Both the position numbers and the translations under genes were made by a program. From Hymenobacter sp. IS2118 (GTDB lineage Bacteria; Bacteroidota; Bacteroidia; Cytophagales; Hymenobacteraceae), in NCBI RefSeq assembly GCF_000715495.1, contig NZ_JNLX01000191.1:55209-119208 (forward strand): a stretch of DNA of 64,000 nucleotides. The letters are read 5' to 3'. Below, in pieces: positions 25,658 to 35,204 of the stretch; the first letter of the stretch is position 1, and every line of letters starts with the position of its first letter. Below the pieces are notes generated by a model that had not been told where the DNA came from, made no database searches, and saw only the letters and a list, made by a program, of their open reading frames with translations.

Positions 25658-28102
25658 TCAAAAGCTGCGCTCGTAGCTGACTGCCGGCAGGATGGGAAAT
25701 AAACTCAACTGATACAACCGCCGCTGTCCCTTGGTGTAGTACCCGTCATTCTCGCCCGCGCTGTAGTAAATGTAGTACGGATTGTGCCGGCTGTAGGCGT
25801 TGTAAGCCCCTACCCGCCAGATTCGCTCGCCGTGCCTGACCGATTTGGTAAAGGTGGCGCCCAGGTCCAGGCGGTGGTAGGCGCGTAGCCGGTAGCTGTT
25901 TTTGTCGCCATAAATCTCGGCTTCGGCGTAGAAATAACGGTCCGAGGCGGCTCCGGCAATGAGGCCGTAGCTCTGGTCCACCACGTTGTAGTTGCCCTGG
26001 GCCAGGGTCAGGGCGTTGCCGGTGCCGTAGGTCCAGGTCATCGAGAGCGTGATGTGGGGGCGCACCGTGTAGATGAGCACCACCGACGCATCGTGCCGGC
26101 GGTCGTACTTGTAGGGGTACCAGCGGCCCGTATTCAGCTGGTCGAACTGCCGCTCGTTGCGGGCCAGCGTGTAGCCCACCCAGCCCGTGAGGCGGCCGGT
26201 TTTGCGCTGCACCAGTACTTCCAGGCCCCGCACCCGGCCCTGCCCGCCGGTCACCACTTTGTCCTGCCAGTTCTGCGAGCTGTTGTAGAACGTGGCGCCT
26301 TCCCGAAATTCAATCAGGTCGCGCAAGGTCTTCTGAAAGGCTTCGATGCTGATTTCCAGGCCCAGCCCGGCCAGGGTGTGGGCCACGCCCAGGGCCAGCT
26401 GCCGCGCCCGCTGCGGGGCCACGCGCCGGGTGGCCGGCACCCACAGATCGGTGGGTAGGCCGGCCCCGTTGTTCGAGAGCAGGTGCAGGTACTGCTGCAT
26501 GCTGGCGTACGAGGCCTTCACGGCGGTGTGCTCGCCCACCAGGTAGGTGGCCAGCAGGCGCGGCTGCACGCCGCCGAAGCCCTGCCCCTCCACCCAGTAG
26601 CGCACGGCCCGCAGGCCCACGTTGGCTGAGAGCCGGGCGGTTACCCGGATTTCATCCTCGGCGTACAGCGCCACCTCCTGCGCTCCCACGCGCTGCGCCC
26701 CAAAGGTGGTATCCTGCGCCGCGGCCGGGGTGCGGGTGGTGAAGAAGTTGCTGCCGGGCGTGAAGGCGTGCTGCACGGCGGTGCCCCCGAACCGGATTTG
26801 GTGGGCCGGCCGGGGGTAATAGTCGAAGTCCGCTTTCAGCAGAATATCCTGCACGCCGGAGGTGAAGCTGGCCTCGCTGTCCTCGGTCAGCGCGCCGCCC
26901 GGCGACCGGTCTTCCAGCTCGAAGGTTTGCTCGTTGGCGTAGCGAAACCGGGTGGCGGCCAGCGTGGCGTTGCCGAAGAGCTGGGGCGTGATTTTCCGGT
27001 TCCAGCGCAGCGAGGCCAGGGCGTTGCCGTAGCGCAGGTTGCTGGCGTTGCGGTAGCGCAGTTCGCCCTGTGGGCCACGAATGGTCTGGGGCTTTTGCCT
27101 CACAAACAGCCGGTCGCCACCCAGGTACACGGCCGCGAAGAGCTGGTCGCGGGGCGTGAGCTGGTGGCTAATTTTGACGCTGGCGTCGTAAAACGAGTAG
27201 CCCACCGTATTGTCTCCATCGGACGAGAGCCGGCTGGCCACCCGCGAAAACAAGTCCAGGTTGCCCCGCCGGGCCGACACGAGGAAGGTCGTCTTCCCGT
27301 CTTTGAGTGGCCCTTCCAGCGAGAAATGGGTGGCTAGCACCCCGATGCCGGCGCTGCCGCTCAGCTGTTGCTTGTTGCCCTCTTTTAGGCGCACGTCCAG
27401 CACCGACGAGAGCCGGCCGCCGTAGCGGGCCGGGAAACCGCCCTTGATGAGGCGCACGTCGCTGATGGCGTTGGCATCAAAGACGGAAAGAAAGCCACCG
27501 ACGTGGCTGACGTAGTAAATCGGCACGTCGTCGAGCAGCGTCAGGTTCTGGTCGGGCGAGCCGCCGCGCACGTAGAGCGCGCCGCTGCCCTCGCGGCCGG
27601 CCTGCACGCCGGGCATGAGCTGGAAGGCGCGTAGCACGTCGGACTCGCCGAGCAGCGCCGGCAGCTGCTTGAGCTGCCGCACCGGAATCTGAACCGTGCT
27701 CATTTCCACCCGACGCTCCAGCGGCACCTCGGCCGCGCCGCTCACCCGCACCTCGTCCAGCTCGTTGCGGGCGGCCAGGGCAAAATCGTGGGCCGTCGTC
27801 CGGCGACCGGTCAGCACGACGGTGGCCCGGTCGTAGCCCAGGTAGCTGGCCGTAAGGCGCACCGAGTCCTGCGCCGGCAGGGTCAGGGAGTAGAAGCCCG
27901 CCGCGTTGGTGCTGGTGCCTACCTGGCCCCCGGCCGTGTACACGGCGGCCCCCGGCAGCTTCTCGCCGGTGCGGGCGTCCTGCACCGTGCCGCTGAGGGT
28001 AACGCGGGCGGTAGGGGTTTGGGCCTGAATGGTGGTCGTCGCGGCCAGTAGCAGGAACGGCAGAAAGCCCAGCGGCCTGCGGTAGATAGAATAGTCAGTC
28101 AA
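25658..28102 (-). CDS. TonB-dependent receptor with carboxypeptidase-like regulatory domain
   Basis: An outer-membrane transporter of about 814 residues. It has a signal peptide ending TTTIQAQ, a CarboxypepD_reg-like domain (LSGTVQDARTGEKLPGAAVYT), and a plug with YVRGGSPDQNLTLLDDVPIYYVSHVGG. The long barrel ends FPILPAVSYERSF. A TTG start at 28102 is chosen, 7 bases after the DUF4249 stop, because the ATG-type start at 28162 would read through 50 bp of the previous gene and give no signal peptide at the N-terminus. DUF4249 lipoproteins commonly pair with such receptors, and the pair probably forms one transport unit. The ligand is unknown. Confidence 0.88.
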   Translation of the reverse strand: MTDYSIYRRPLGFLPFLLLAATTTIQAQTPTARVTLSGTVQDARTGEKLPGAAVYTAGGQVGTSTNAAGFYSLTLPAQDSVRLTASYLGYDRATVVLTGRRTTAHDFALAARNELDEVRVSGAAEVPLERRVEMSTVQIPVRQLKQLPALLGESDVLRAFQLMPGVQAGREGSGALYVRGGSPDQNLTLLDDVPIYYVSHVGGFLSVFDANAISDVRLIKGGFPARYGGRLSSVLDVRLKEGNKQQLSGSAGIGVLATHFSLEGPLKDGKTTFLVSARRGNLDLFSRVASRLSSDGDNTVGYSFYDASVKISHQLTPRDQLFAAVYLGGDRLFVRQKPQTIRGPQGELRYRNASNLRYGNALASLRWNRKITPQLFGNATLAATRFRYANEQTFELEDRSPGGALTEDSEASFTSGVQDILLKADFDYYPRPAHQIRFGGTAVQHAFTPGSNFFTTRTPAAAQDTTFGAQRVGAQEVALYAEDEIRVTARLSANVGLRAVRYWVEGQGFGGVQPRLLATYLVGEHTAVKASYASMQQYLHLLSNNGAGLPTDLWVPATRRVAPQRARQLALGVAHTLAGLGLEISIEAFQKTLRDLIEFREGATFYNSSQNWQDKVVTGGQGRVRGLEVLVQRKTGRLTGWVGYTLARNERQFDQLNTGRWYPYKYDRRHDASVVLIYTVRPHITLSMTWTYGTGNALTLAQGNYNVVDQSYGLIAGAASDRYFYAEAEIYGDKNSYRLRAYHRLDLGATFTKSVRHGERIWRVGAYNAYSRHNPYYIYYSAGENDGYYTKGQRRLYQLSLFPILPAVSYERSF

Positions 28103-28109
28103 GGTCGTA

Positions 28110-29045
28110 TTAGCGTTTGTGCAGGAAGCGGACAGTCTGGGCATGGCCCACCACCACGCCATAGCCGCCGTTCACGTTGGAATACATGCGGGAAGGGTCG
28201 CCCAGAAATAGCAGCTGGTTCAAATCACCGCCCGGCCCCTTGGTGCCCTGGTTGTAGAAGTGGCGGGCCCAGCTTTTGCGGTACTGGTAATAGGAGCGGC
28301 TGATGGAACGCAGTGACACAAACGCCTCGCCCAGTATTCGTTCTGAACCTGCGAAACTCCAGGGCTTAAACGAGGCCCGCAGCTCAAAAGCCTGGCCGTT
28401 GAACAGCTTGTCCGAAAAAACCAGCGAGCCGGGGCTGAATTCCGCGTCACCTTCGGCTACTAACGCGGCATTACCCCGCGCATCCAGCACGAAGTCCTGG
28501 CTCCGGAAAACCCGGCCCTGGCCCCCATACTGCTGCTGGTAAGCACTTATTTCGTAGTAATTGACCTCATCCGCCGGGTCATCGAATCGCACGACAATAG
28601 TCCCTAACAGCTCGTTGTTGCGGTCCGTACCCGTGGGATAGGAATACCACGTTTCCCGGATGGGCACGGCGGCCGGCACCGTGTCGGTGGCAAGCGCGGC
28701 CGGGTAGCCGTCGGCCTCGGCCCGCAACGTGTAAGCGCCCCCCTCGGCAGGTTTGTTCGGGCTCACGTACAGCCCCCGGCCCTGGTTACGCAGCTGCTCG
28801 TCGCTCCGGCCGGGGGTTTGCAGGTACACGCTGGCCGTGGAAAATAGCCGTGAAGAAGAATCCACCGTGCTGGTCACGCGGCTCACCTGCACCCGAAACA
28901 CGCTATCCGGGTTCATTATCGAATTCACCACCAACACCTTGGGCGGCTCCGGCAAATCGGCGCTGATTTGGTCAACACAGCTGGCGGCAAGGACCGAGAG
29001 ACCGGCGAGAATCAACAGGGCAAGTGGCTTGGGAAGGGCTTGCAT
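28110..29045 (-). CDS. DUF4249 lipoprotein
   Basis: A 311-residue outer-membrane-associated lipoprotein with the lipobox VLAASC after LALLILAGLS. The DUF4249 pattern is visible in LVVNSIMNPDSVFRVQVSRV, the beta-rich core YTLRAEADGYPAALATDTVP, and the C-terminal region to TVRFLHKR. DUF4249 proteins are near-always next to a TonB receptor, as here, and are thought to help it (role unproven). The start at 29045 (MQALPKPLALL) is preferred over 29081 because it places the signal peptide first. It is the first gene of the operon. Confidence 0.88.
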   Translation of the reverse strand: MQALPKPLALLILAGLSVLAASCVDQISADLPEPPKVLVVNSIMNPDSVFRVQVSRVTSTVDSSSRLFSTASVYLQTPGRSDEQLRNQGRGLYVSPNKPAEGGAYTLRAEADGYPAALATDTVPAAVPIRETWYSYPTGTDRNNELLGTIVVRFDDPADEVNYYEISAYQQQYGGQGRVFRSQDFVLDARGNAALVAEGDAEFSPGSLVFSDKLFNGQAFELRASFKPWSFAGSERILGEAFVSLRSISRSYYQYRKSWARHFYNQGTKGPGGDLNQLLFLGDPSRMYSNVNGGYGVVVGHAQTVRFLHKR

Positions 29046-29189
29046 TACGCGCAGTATAAGGATGGTGCAAGCAAACGGCAAACAACCGCTAATGGTATAA
29101 ATACAAACGGGTTTTTCGGCTTTTGACTGGGCGATGCTTCTGCCGGCGCAGGCTCCAAGACGCTGGTTTTTCTACTACTCTCCCGCAGA

Positions 29190-29311
29190 CCCCATCCCCT
29201 AACCCCTTCCCCTCCGGGGGAAGGGGACTAACTTCTAGTTTTCTAGTTTACGAAGTCTAAGTTAGAGCTAGTTCCCCCTTCTCCCGGAGGGGAAGGGGTT
29301 AGGGGATGGGG
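29190..29311. repeat. Palindromic MITE-like element, 122 bp, with 37-bp arms
   Basis: The arms at 29190-29226 and 29275-29311 are inverted copies with 36 of 37 matches. They are made of CCCCTAACCCCTTCCCC-type words. The centre has a shorter imperfect repeat (CTAACTT / AAGTTAG). It lies between the converging ends of no gene pair: downstream is the CARDB gene end and upstream the DUF4249 start. It has no coding capacity. Confidence 0.85.
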
Positions 29312-29345
29312 TTTACGGGCGGCGAGCCGGGCCTAATCCCCTAGC

Positions 29346-32300
29346 CTATTCGATTACCACTCGGCGCGTCACGTTCAGGCCCGGCCCGCTCAGGCGCACC
29401 ATGTACACGCCGGTAGCTAGGTTTTGCGTGGCTATTTCTGCCTCATTGGCCCGGCCGGTGCCTAAGGGCAAGGGCTGCGAGCGGACGCGCTGTCCCAAGG
29501 CATTGTAGAGGTCAAGCGTGGCTTGGCCGGGAGTGCCCGCCCCGCTTAGCTGCACGCGCAACGGGCTGCCGCTGGCCACGGGATTGGGCGCGATGCTCAC
29601 GGTGTAGCCGGCCGTTTGCGTGCGGTTGGGCAATACCTGCGTCACCGTCACGGCCAGCGCGGCGAGGTTGTTGGTTTCGTCCAGCTCACTCACCACATTT
29701 AGCGGGTCGGCCATAAACAGCACGTAATAAGTGCCGCCCGGCATATTGCCGGGCACGGCAGCGGTCAGGCGGCGGTTGGCGGTCAGGTTGGCGGCCATGA
29801 TGCTGCCGGAACTGGTGCCCAACAGCAGGTCGCCCGCGTCCAGGGTTTGGTCGGTGGAAAGGTAGTAGCCCAGTACTGAGCTGGCGGCCGGGCCGGCGCC
29901 CTCGTTGGCAATCACGCTGCTTAGCGTCAGGCTGCCGCCTGCAACCACCGTCGTGGGCGAAGCCCCAATCTGGGTGAGCAGCAAATCGGGCTGAGGCGCC
30001 GCCAGGCAGCTCACCGTGGCCTCAAAGCCGGCAGCGGTCACGCCCGCATCGCTGGTGAACTGCACCGTGAGGGCGCCGCTGAGGCTGGTGGCCACAATTG
30101 GCGCGGGTATCTGGTAGCCGGTAAAAATGCCCAGCAACGGCGCATTGGCAGTAGGCCCGTCGTACACGCGCACGAAATCGTAGCCGTTTTCCAGGGCAAA
30201 GGCGGTAAATACCAACTGCACCACGCTGCCCGGTGTGCCGGGTAAAATGGTCAGCGAGCCATTGGCATTATCGGTGTAGTTATTGAAACCGCCGTTATCA
30301 TAAATCGTCGTCGAGCAAGTGGTAATCGTAGCTCCGCTAGCAGCGGGCACGATGGTACCGGCAAAGGGACCTAGCACCGTGAGCGGCAGCGAAGCGGTGT
30401 TGTTGGTTTCGTTGGTTTCGGCCACCACGCCCAGGGGGTCGGCGTCGAAGTGCAGGTAGTAGCTGCCAGCTGAAGTGCCCACCGGCACCTGAAGATTGGT
30501 AGTGCGCACCGCACTGGCACTGGCCGGCAGGGCCGTACCAGGGGCAATGCCCAGCAGCACATCGGCGGCGGTGCGTACCGGACCGGTGCCCAAGTAAAAG
30601 CCCACCGCGCTGCTGGCGGACGTGGCATTGCCAATGTTCTCAACAAAGCACCTGACTGACAAAGAAAAGCCGGAGTTGACGTTACCTGAGGTGTTCAGAG
30701 GCTGCCAAATCCGTAAATCGATGCCCGGCGTGGCCACTTGCAGCGCGGCGGCGGCTACATTGTTGGTTTCATTGCTTTCGGCCACGGCATTTAGCGGGTC
30801 GGCCACAAACAGCACGTAGTAGTTGCCGGGAACTACGCTGGCGGGCACCATCAGGCCGGGGTTGCGGTATTGGGAATTGCTTTGGCCGGCCGCCAGGGGC
30901 CCGCCCGAAATGGTTGAGAGCAGCAGGTCGGTGGCTTCCCAGGTGGGGTTGGTCGAAAGGTAGTAGCCCACCGTGCTGCTGGCCGCCAGGGCATTGCCTT
31001 GGTTTTGAACAAAACAGTTGACGTAGACGATGCTGCCCGGCACCGATGCCTGCGAGTTCACATTAGCCTGCCTGATAGTTAGGTCTACTTCCGAGGCTAC
31101 CACCCGCAGGGGCTGCGCCATCAGGTTGTTGTTCTCGTTGGTTTCGGCCACCACATTTTGCGGGTCGAGCACGAACAACACGTAGTAGTTGCCGGGCGCC
31201 GTGCCAGCGGGTACCACCGGGGCGTCGTAGCGCTCGTAATACTGCTGGGGCGACACCGGTCCGCCCGGGCTGGTCAGCAGCAGCACGTCGCCGGCATCAA
31301 GAACCTGGTTGGTCGATAGATATATCGCCACCGCGCTGCTGGGCGCAGTAACATTGCCCAGGTTCTGTAAGTAGTAGCTGGTGTAGAGGATGTTGCCCGA
31401 AGCCGTGTTATTGGAGAATGAGGGGGCCTGCGGAAATATAAGGTCGATGCCCGGCGCCAACACTTGCAGTGCCACACTGCTCAGGTTGTTGGTTTCGCTG
31501 GTTTCGGCTATCTGATTGAGGTGGTCGGCTGCGAACAGCACGTAATACGTGCCCACCGCCGTACCCGTCGGCACCGTCAGGTTGGTGTAGGGCGAGATGT
31601 ACCCCCCGCCGGCCAGCGGCTCGCTGCTGGTGTTCAGCAGGACGTCGGTGGCATCCAAAACGGTGTTCCTGGACAGGTAGTAGCCCACCGTAGCGGGGTT
31701 GGCCGGCGCGTTGCCTTGGTTGTAGAGGTAGCAATAGGCCCCAACCGTGCCCCCCACGGCCACCGAAGTTGCGCTGAGAGAGGGGCTTTGGATGACCAAA
31801 TCGATGGTTGGCGGCACCACCGTGAGGGGCAGGCTGCGCACGTTATTGGTCTCGTTGGTTTCCGCTACCCGGTTCTGCGGGTCGGCCACAAACAGCACAT
31901 AATACGTGCCCGGCGCCGTGCCCGCGGGCACCACCGGATAAGCCGTGCTATAATCGGATTGGTAAGGAGCGAGGGCCCCGGTATTGCCCACACCCAACAG
32001 CACGTCGCCGGCGTCAAAGGTTTGGTTCGTCGAAAAATAAAAGCTCATGGAAGCCGAAGCTACCGCCGTGTTGCCCTCATTTACCAACGAGGCGCTTACC
32101 TGAATCTGCTGGCCGGCCACCATCGTATTGGGCCACCGCTCTTCGTACTGAACGACCAAATCGACACCGGGCGGCGCCACGGTCAGGCTGACCGCCGACA
32201 CGTTGTTGGCCTCGTTGGTTTCGCTCACCTGGTTCTGGTAATCAACTACGAACAGAATGTAGTAGCTGCCCGGCGCCGTGCCGGCGGGCACCGCTGCCGA

Positions 32301-33368
32301 GCCGTAGCGCTGCTCCGAGTAAGCCGGCCAAAGTTGGCCACCGTACTGCGATGTCAGGAGCCGGTCGCTGGCGTCGAGCGTAGCGTCGCGCGAGAAATAG
32401 AAGGCCACATTGCTGCCGCTGGCAACCGAATTGCCCTGGTTGGCAACGTAGCAGGACATATCGAGTAGGGTGCCTGCCGCCGGATTAACCGGCGATACCG
32501 CGCCCTGAAGCGTCACCAGGTCTATGCTGGGTAGCGTCACCGTCAGAGTGGTGGCCGAGACATTGTTGGTTTCGTTGCTTTCACCGATTTGATTCAGCGG
32601 GTCGGCCACGAACAACACGTAGTAGCTGCCGGGGACCGTGCTGCCGGGCAGCGTAAAAGTGTCGTAGCGCGAAGCGTACTGGCCCGCCGATAGCGGATAG
32701 CCCTGCTCACTGCTCAGCAGCTGGTCGCTGGCATCCAATTGCGCATCGCGGGAGAGGTAGTAGCCAATGGGGCTGCTACCGGCCTGCGCCCCCGAAAGGT
32801 TATAGATACTACAGGTGGCCGTGAGCTGCCCCCCAGCTACCACGCTACCCGGCGATACTGCCGCTCCTTGCACCGTCAGGTCGGGCTGGGCCTGGGGCGG
32901 AATGGTTTGCACGCACCCAATTGTGGCCGCGAAACCATCGAGCTCCACCGAGCTGTCAGATGTCAGGCGCACCGTTAGCGCGCCCGAGGCGGAAGTGCCG
33001 TACACGGTGCCGGGCTGGTTGCCGGAGCTGTAGGCACCAATCAGGGGCGCGCTGGTGCTGGTGCCGTCGTAGATGTACAAAACGTCGTAGCCGCTTTCCA
33101 GCACCACCGACGTGAACGCCAGCCGAACCTTATTGCCGGCAATGGCCGGCAGCACGGTTATTGAGCCGCTGGCGTAGGGCGCGTACGTGCCGCTGGGGCC
33201 GCCATTGTCGTAGAGCGTGCCGGCGCAGGTGGTTACCACGCTGGTGCCGGTGGCCGGCAGCAGGTAGGTTTGGGCACGCAAGGCCGCTGGCGCTGCCATT
33301 CCCATGCCGACCAACCAAATCAAAACTCCCAAAAACAGCCGCGAACCGGCCGGGTAAATGTGTTTCAT
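29346..33368 (-). CDS. Large surface protein with two CUB-like and eight CARDB-type repeats and a T9SS domain
   Basis: A 1340-residue exported protein. After a signal peptide comes a CUB-like domain (CAGTLYDNGGPSGTY to FAATIGC). Seven CARDB-type units of about 115-120 residues follow, each starting PDL/IDL/VDL and each with a YYVLFVADPLNQIGESNETNN-like end. A second CUB-like domain (CSTTIYDNGGFNNYT to FEATVSC) is followed by an eighth CARDB unit. The T9SS type A domain begins SIAPNPVASGSPLRV. The repeats are Ig-like folds that could form an adhesive stalk (inference). The DNA is internally repetitive, so copy number may vary between strains or be mis-assembled. No operon partner is seen. Confidence 0.85.
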   Translation of the reverse strand: MKHIYPAGSRLFLGVLIWLVGMGMAAPAALRAQTYLLPATGTSVVTTCAGTLYDNGGPSGTYAPYASGSITVLPAIAGNKVRLAFTSVVLESGYDVLYIYDGTSTSAPLIGAYSSGNQPGTVYGTSASGALTVRLTSDSSVELDGFAATIGCVQTIPPQAQPDLTVQGAAVSPGSVVAGGQLTATCSIYNLSGAQAGSSPIGYYLSRDAQLDASDQLLSSEQGYPLSAGQYASRYDTFTLPGSTVPGSYYVLFVADPLNQIGESNETNNVSATTLTVTLPSIDLVTLQGAVSPVNPAAGTLLDMSCYVANQGNSVASGSNVAFYFSRDATLDASDRLLTSQYGGQLWPAYSEQRYGSAAVPAGTAPGSYYILFVVDYQNQVSETNEANNVSAVSLTVAPPGVDLVVQYEERWPNTMVAGQQIQVSASLVNEGNTAVASASMSFYFSTNQTFDAGDVLLGVGNTGALAPYQSDYSTAYPVVPAGTAPGTYYVLFVADPQNRVAETNETNNVRSLPLTVVPPTIDLVIQSPSLSATSVAVGGTVGAYCYLYNQGNAPANPATVGYYLSRNTVLDATDVLLNTSSEPLAGGGYISPYTNLTVPTGTAVGTYYVLFAADHLNQIAETSETNNLSSVALQVLAPGIDLIFPQAPSFSNNTASGNILYTSYYLQNLGNVTAPSSAVAIYLSTNQVLDAGDVLLLTSPGGPVSPQQYYERYDAPVVPAGTAPGNYYVLFVLDPQNVVAETNENNNLMAQPLRVVASEVDLTIRQANVNSQASVPGSIVYVNCFVQNQGNALAASSTVGYYLSTNPTWEATDLLLSTISGGPLAAGQSNSQYRNPGLMVPASVVPGNYYVLFVADPLNAVAESNETNNVAAAALQVATPGIDLRIWQPLNTSGNVNSGFSLSVRCFVENIGNATSASSAVGFYLGTGPVRTAADVLLGIAPGTALPASASAVRTTNLQVPVGTSAGSYYLHFDADPLGVVAETNETNNTASLPLTVLGPFAGTIVPAASGATITTCSTTIYDNGGFNNYTDNANGSLTILPGTPGSVVQLVFTAFALENGYDFVRVYDGPTANAPLLGIFTGYQIPAPIVATSLSGALTVQFTSDAGVTAAGFEATVSCLAAPQPDLLLTQIGASPTTVVAGGSLTLSSVIANEGAGPAASSVLGYYLSTDQTLDAGDLLLGTSSGSIMAANLTANRRLTAAVPGNMPGGTYYVLFMADPLNVVSELDETNNLAALAVTVTQVLPNRTQTAGYTVSIAPNPVASGSPLRVQLSGAGTPGQATLDLYNALGQRVRSQPLPLGTGRANEAEIATQNLATGVYMVRLSGPGLNVTRRVVIE

Positions 33369-33469
33369 ATGGCGGTAGCTACAAGGAAAGGCCGGGGGTG
33401 AATTAAGTAAATGGAACCGTTGAGAAAACGGCCGTCGGAGAATGTCTGCTCAGAAAAGCGTTTCACCCC

Positions 33470-33784
33470 CTATTCCTCGGTTGCTGGTACCAGCACAAAA
33501 ACGTCCTCGCCGGGCCGTTTCATCAGGTAACGCTCCCGCGCAAATTTTTCCAGCAGTGCCGGTGAGCTCATCAGCTCGGCCCGCTCGCGCTTCACCACCT
33601 CAATGTTGTCGAGGTAATACTGCTTCTCATCGCGCAGCTCTTTCCACTTCTGGTAAATGTCGAACTGCTTGCTCAGGTCATTAGCATCGAACACCAGCAT
33701 CCACACCAGAAAACTTGCTCCGGTAAGGAAATAAAAGCTGCGGGCTACGCGCAGAATCGAACTAACAAAAGGAGGTAATTGCAT
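33470..33784 (-). CDS. Septum formation initiator (FtsB/DivIC-like)
   Basis: A 104-residue cell-division protein with one membrane segment (ARSFYFLTGASFLVWMLVF). A short coiled coil follows (LRDEKQYYLDNIEVVKRERAEL), ending in the family pattern ALLEKFARERYLMKRPGEDVFVLV. It would bridge early and late divisome proteins at the inner membrane. It follows enolase on the same strand; the eno - divIC/ftsB pairing is common in bacteria. A terminator lies between the two, and TACTTTTA just upstream is a one-mismatch -7 element, so it may have its own promoter. Confidence 0.88.
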   Translation of the reverse strand: MQLPPFVSSILRVARSFYFLTGASFLVWMLVFDANDLSKQFDIYQKWKELRDEKQYYLDNIEVVKRERAELMSSPALLEKFARERYLMKRPGEDVFVLVPATEE

Positions 33785-33800
33785 CAGGGTAAAAGTAATA

Positions 33801-33838
33801 CAAACGGCCGATTCAGCTCTCGCTAAATCGGCCGTTTG
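33801..33838. terminator. Terminator between enolase and divIC
   Basis: A 13-bp perfect stem CAAACGGCCGATT/AATCGGCCGTTTG with a 12-base loop. Confidence 0.8.
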
Positions 33839-33858
33839 GCAGTCACGAACGCAACAAA

Positions 33859-35130
33859 TTACATTTTGCGGCCGGGGAAGTAGGCCACCTCGCCCAATTC
33901 CTCCTCAATGCGGAGCAGCTGGTTGTACTTGGCCATGCGGTCGGAGCGCGAAATGGAGCCGGTCTTAATCTGGCCGGTGTTCAGGGCCACGGCCAGGTCG
34001 GCAATAGTGCTGTCTTCCGTTTCGCCCGAGCGGTGGCTCATAACGCTCTTGTAGCCGTTGCGGCGGCCCAGGTTCACGGCCGCGATGGTTTCGGTGAGCG
34101 TGCCAATCTGGTTTACTTTGATGAGAATGGCGTTGGCAACTTTCTCGTCGATGCCCCGCTGCAGGCGGTCCACGTTGGTCACGAACAGGTCGTCGCCCAC
34201 CAACTGGATTTTGTGGCCCAGGCTTTCGGTGTGCAGCTTCCAGCCGGCCCAGTCGTCCTCGTCCATGCCGTCCTCAATGCTGATGATGGGGTATTTGCTC
34301 ACCCAATCGGCCCAGTAGTCGGCCATTTGCGAAGAGGTGAGCTTGTCGCCGGTACTCTTCTTGAAGTGGTACATGCCGTCGGAGTAGAACTCCGATACGG
34401 CGGCGTCCATGGCAATCATCACGTCCTCGCCGGGGCGGTAGCCGGCCACCTCGATGGCTTGCAGCACCACTTTAATGGCTTCTTCGTTGGATTTGATGTT
34501 GGGCGCAAAGCCGCCCTCGTCGCCCACGTTGGTGCTCAGGCCCTGCTTTTTCAGCACGCCTTTCAGGGTGTGGAAAATCTCCGAGCCCCAGCGCATGGCC
34601 TCCGTAAAGGACGACGCGCCCACCGGCATAATCATGAATTCCTGGAAGTCAATCGAGTTGTCGGCGTGCGAACCTCCGTTCAGGATGTTCATCATCGGCA
34701 CGGGCATGGTGGAAGCACCCACGCCGCCCACGTAGCGGTAGAGCGGCATGTTGGCGTCGAGCGCGGCGGCGCGGGCGGCGGCCAGGCTCACACCCAGAAT
34801 GGCGTTGGCACCCAGGTTGGCCTTGTTGGGCGTGCCATCCATCTCCAACATAATCTGGTCGAGCAGCGCCTGCTCATACACCGAAAAGCCCACCAGCTCC
34901 TCGGCAATGCGGCTGTTCACGTTGTCCACGGCTTTCAGCACGCCCTTGCCCATGTACTGGGAGTTGTCGTCGTCGCGCATTTCCACGGCCTCGTGCTTGC
35001 CGGTGCTGGCGCCGGAGGGCACAGCGGCGCGGCCCATCACGCCTGAATCGAGCGTTACATCAACTTCCACGGTGGGGTTGCCCCGGGAATCAAAAATCTG
35101 GCGGGCGTGAATCTGCGAAATGAAGCTCAT
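33859..35130 (-). CDS. eno: Enolase
   Basis: Glycolytic enzyme that interconverts 2-phosphoglycerate and phosphoenolpyruvate; 423 residues, normal length. Signature segments are ARQIFDSRGNPTVEVDV, VPSGASTGKHEAVEMRD, the metal-site region SIEDGMDEDDWAGW, LVGDDLFVTN, KVNQIGTLTE and SHRSGETEDSTIADLAV. The start at 35130 gives the standard N-terminus MSFISQIHARQ. A -7 element lies 33 bp upstream of the start. It is oriented with divIC. Confidence 0.98.
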   Translation of the reverse strand: MSFISQIHARQIFDSRGNPTVEVDVTLDSGVMGRAAVPSGASTGKHEAVEMRDDDNSQYMGKGVLKAVDNVNSRIAEELVGFSVYEQALLDQIMLEMDGTPNKANLGANAILGVSLAAARAAALDANMPLYRYVGGVGASTMPVPMMNILNGGSHADNSIDFQEFMIMPVGASSFTEAMRWGSEIFHTLKGVLKKQGLSTNVGDEGGFAPNIKSNEEAIKVVLQAIEVAGYRPGEDVMIAMDAAVSEFYSDGMYHFKKSTGDKLTSSQMADYWADWVSKYPIISIEDGMDEDDWAGWKLHTESLGHKIQLVGDDLFVTNVDRLQRGIDEKVANAILIKVNQIGTLTETIAAVNLGRRNGYKSVMSHRSGETEDSTIADLAVALNTGQIKTGSISRSDRMAKYNQLLRIEEELGEVAYFPGRKM

Positions 35131-35162
35131 AGCGTCTCGGTTTAGGTTCAGTTGAATGAGCT

Positions 35163-35171
35163 ACAAACCTA
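35163..35171 (-). promoter_or_regulatory. Bacteroidota -7 element before enolase (TAGGTTTGT)
   Basis: TA-GG-TTTG-T on the minus strand, 33 bp upstream of the enolase ATG. Confidence 0.6.
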
Positions 35172-35204
35172 CGGGAATCAGCCCGCAAAAGCACAATACC
35201 CCCT

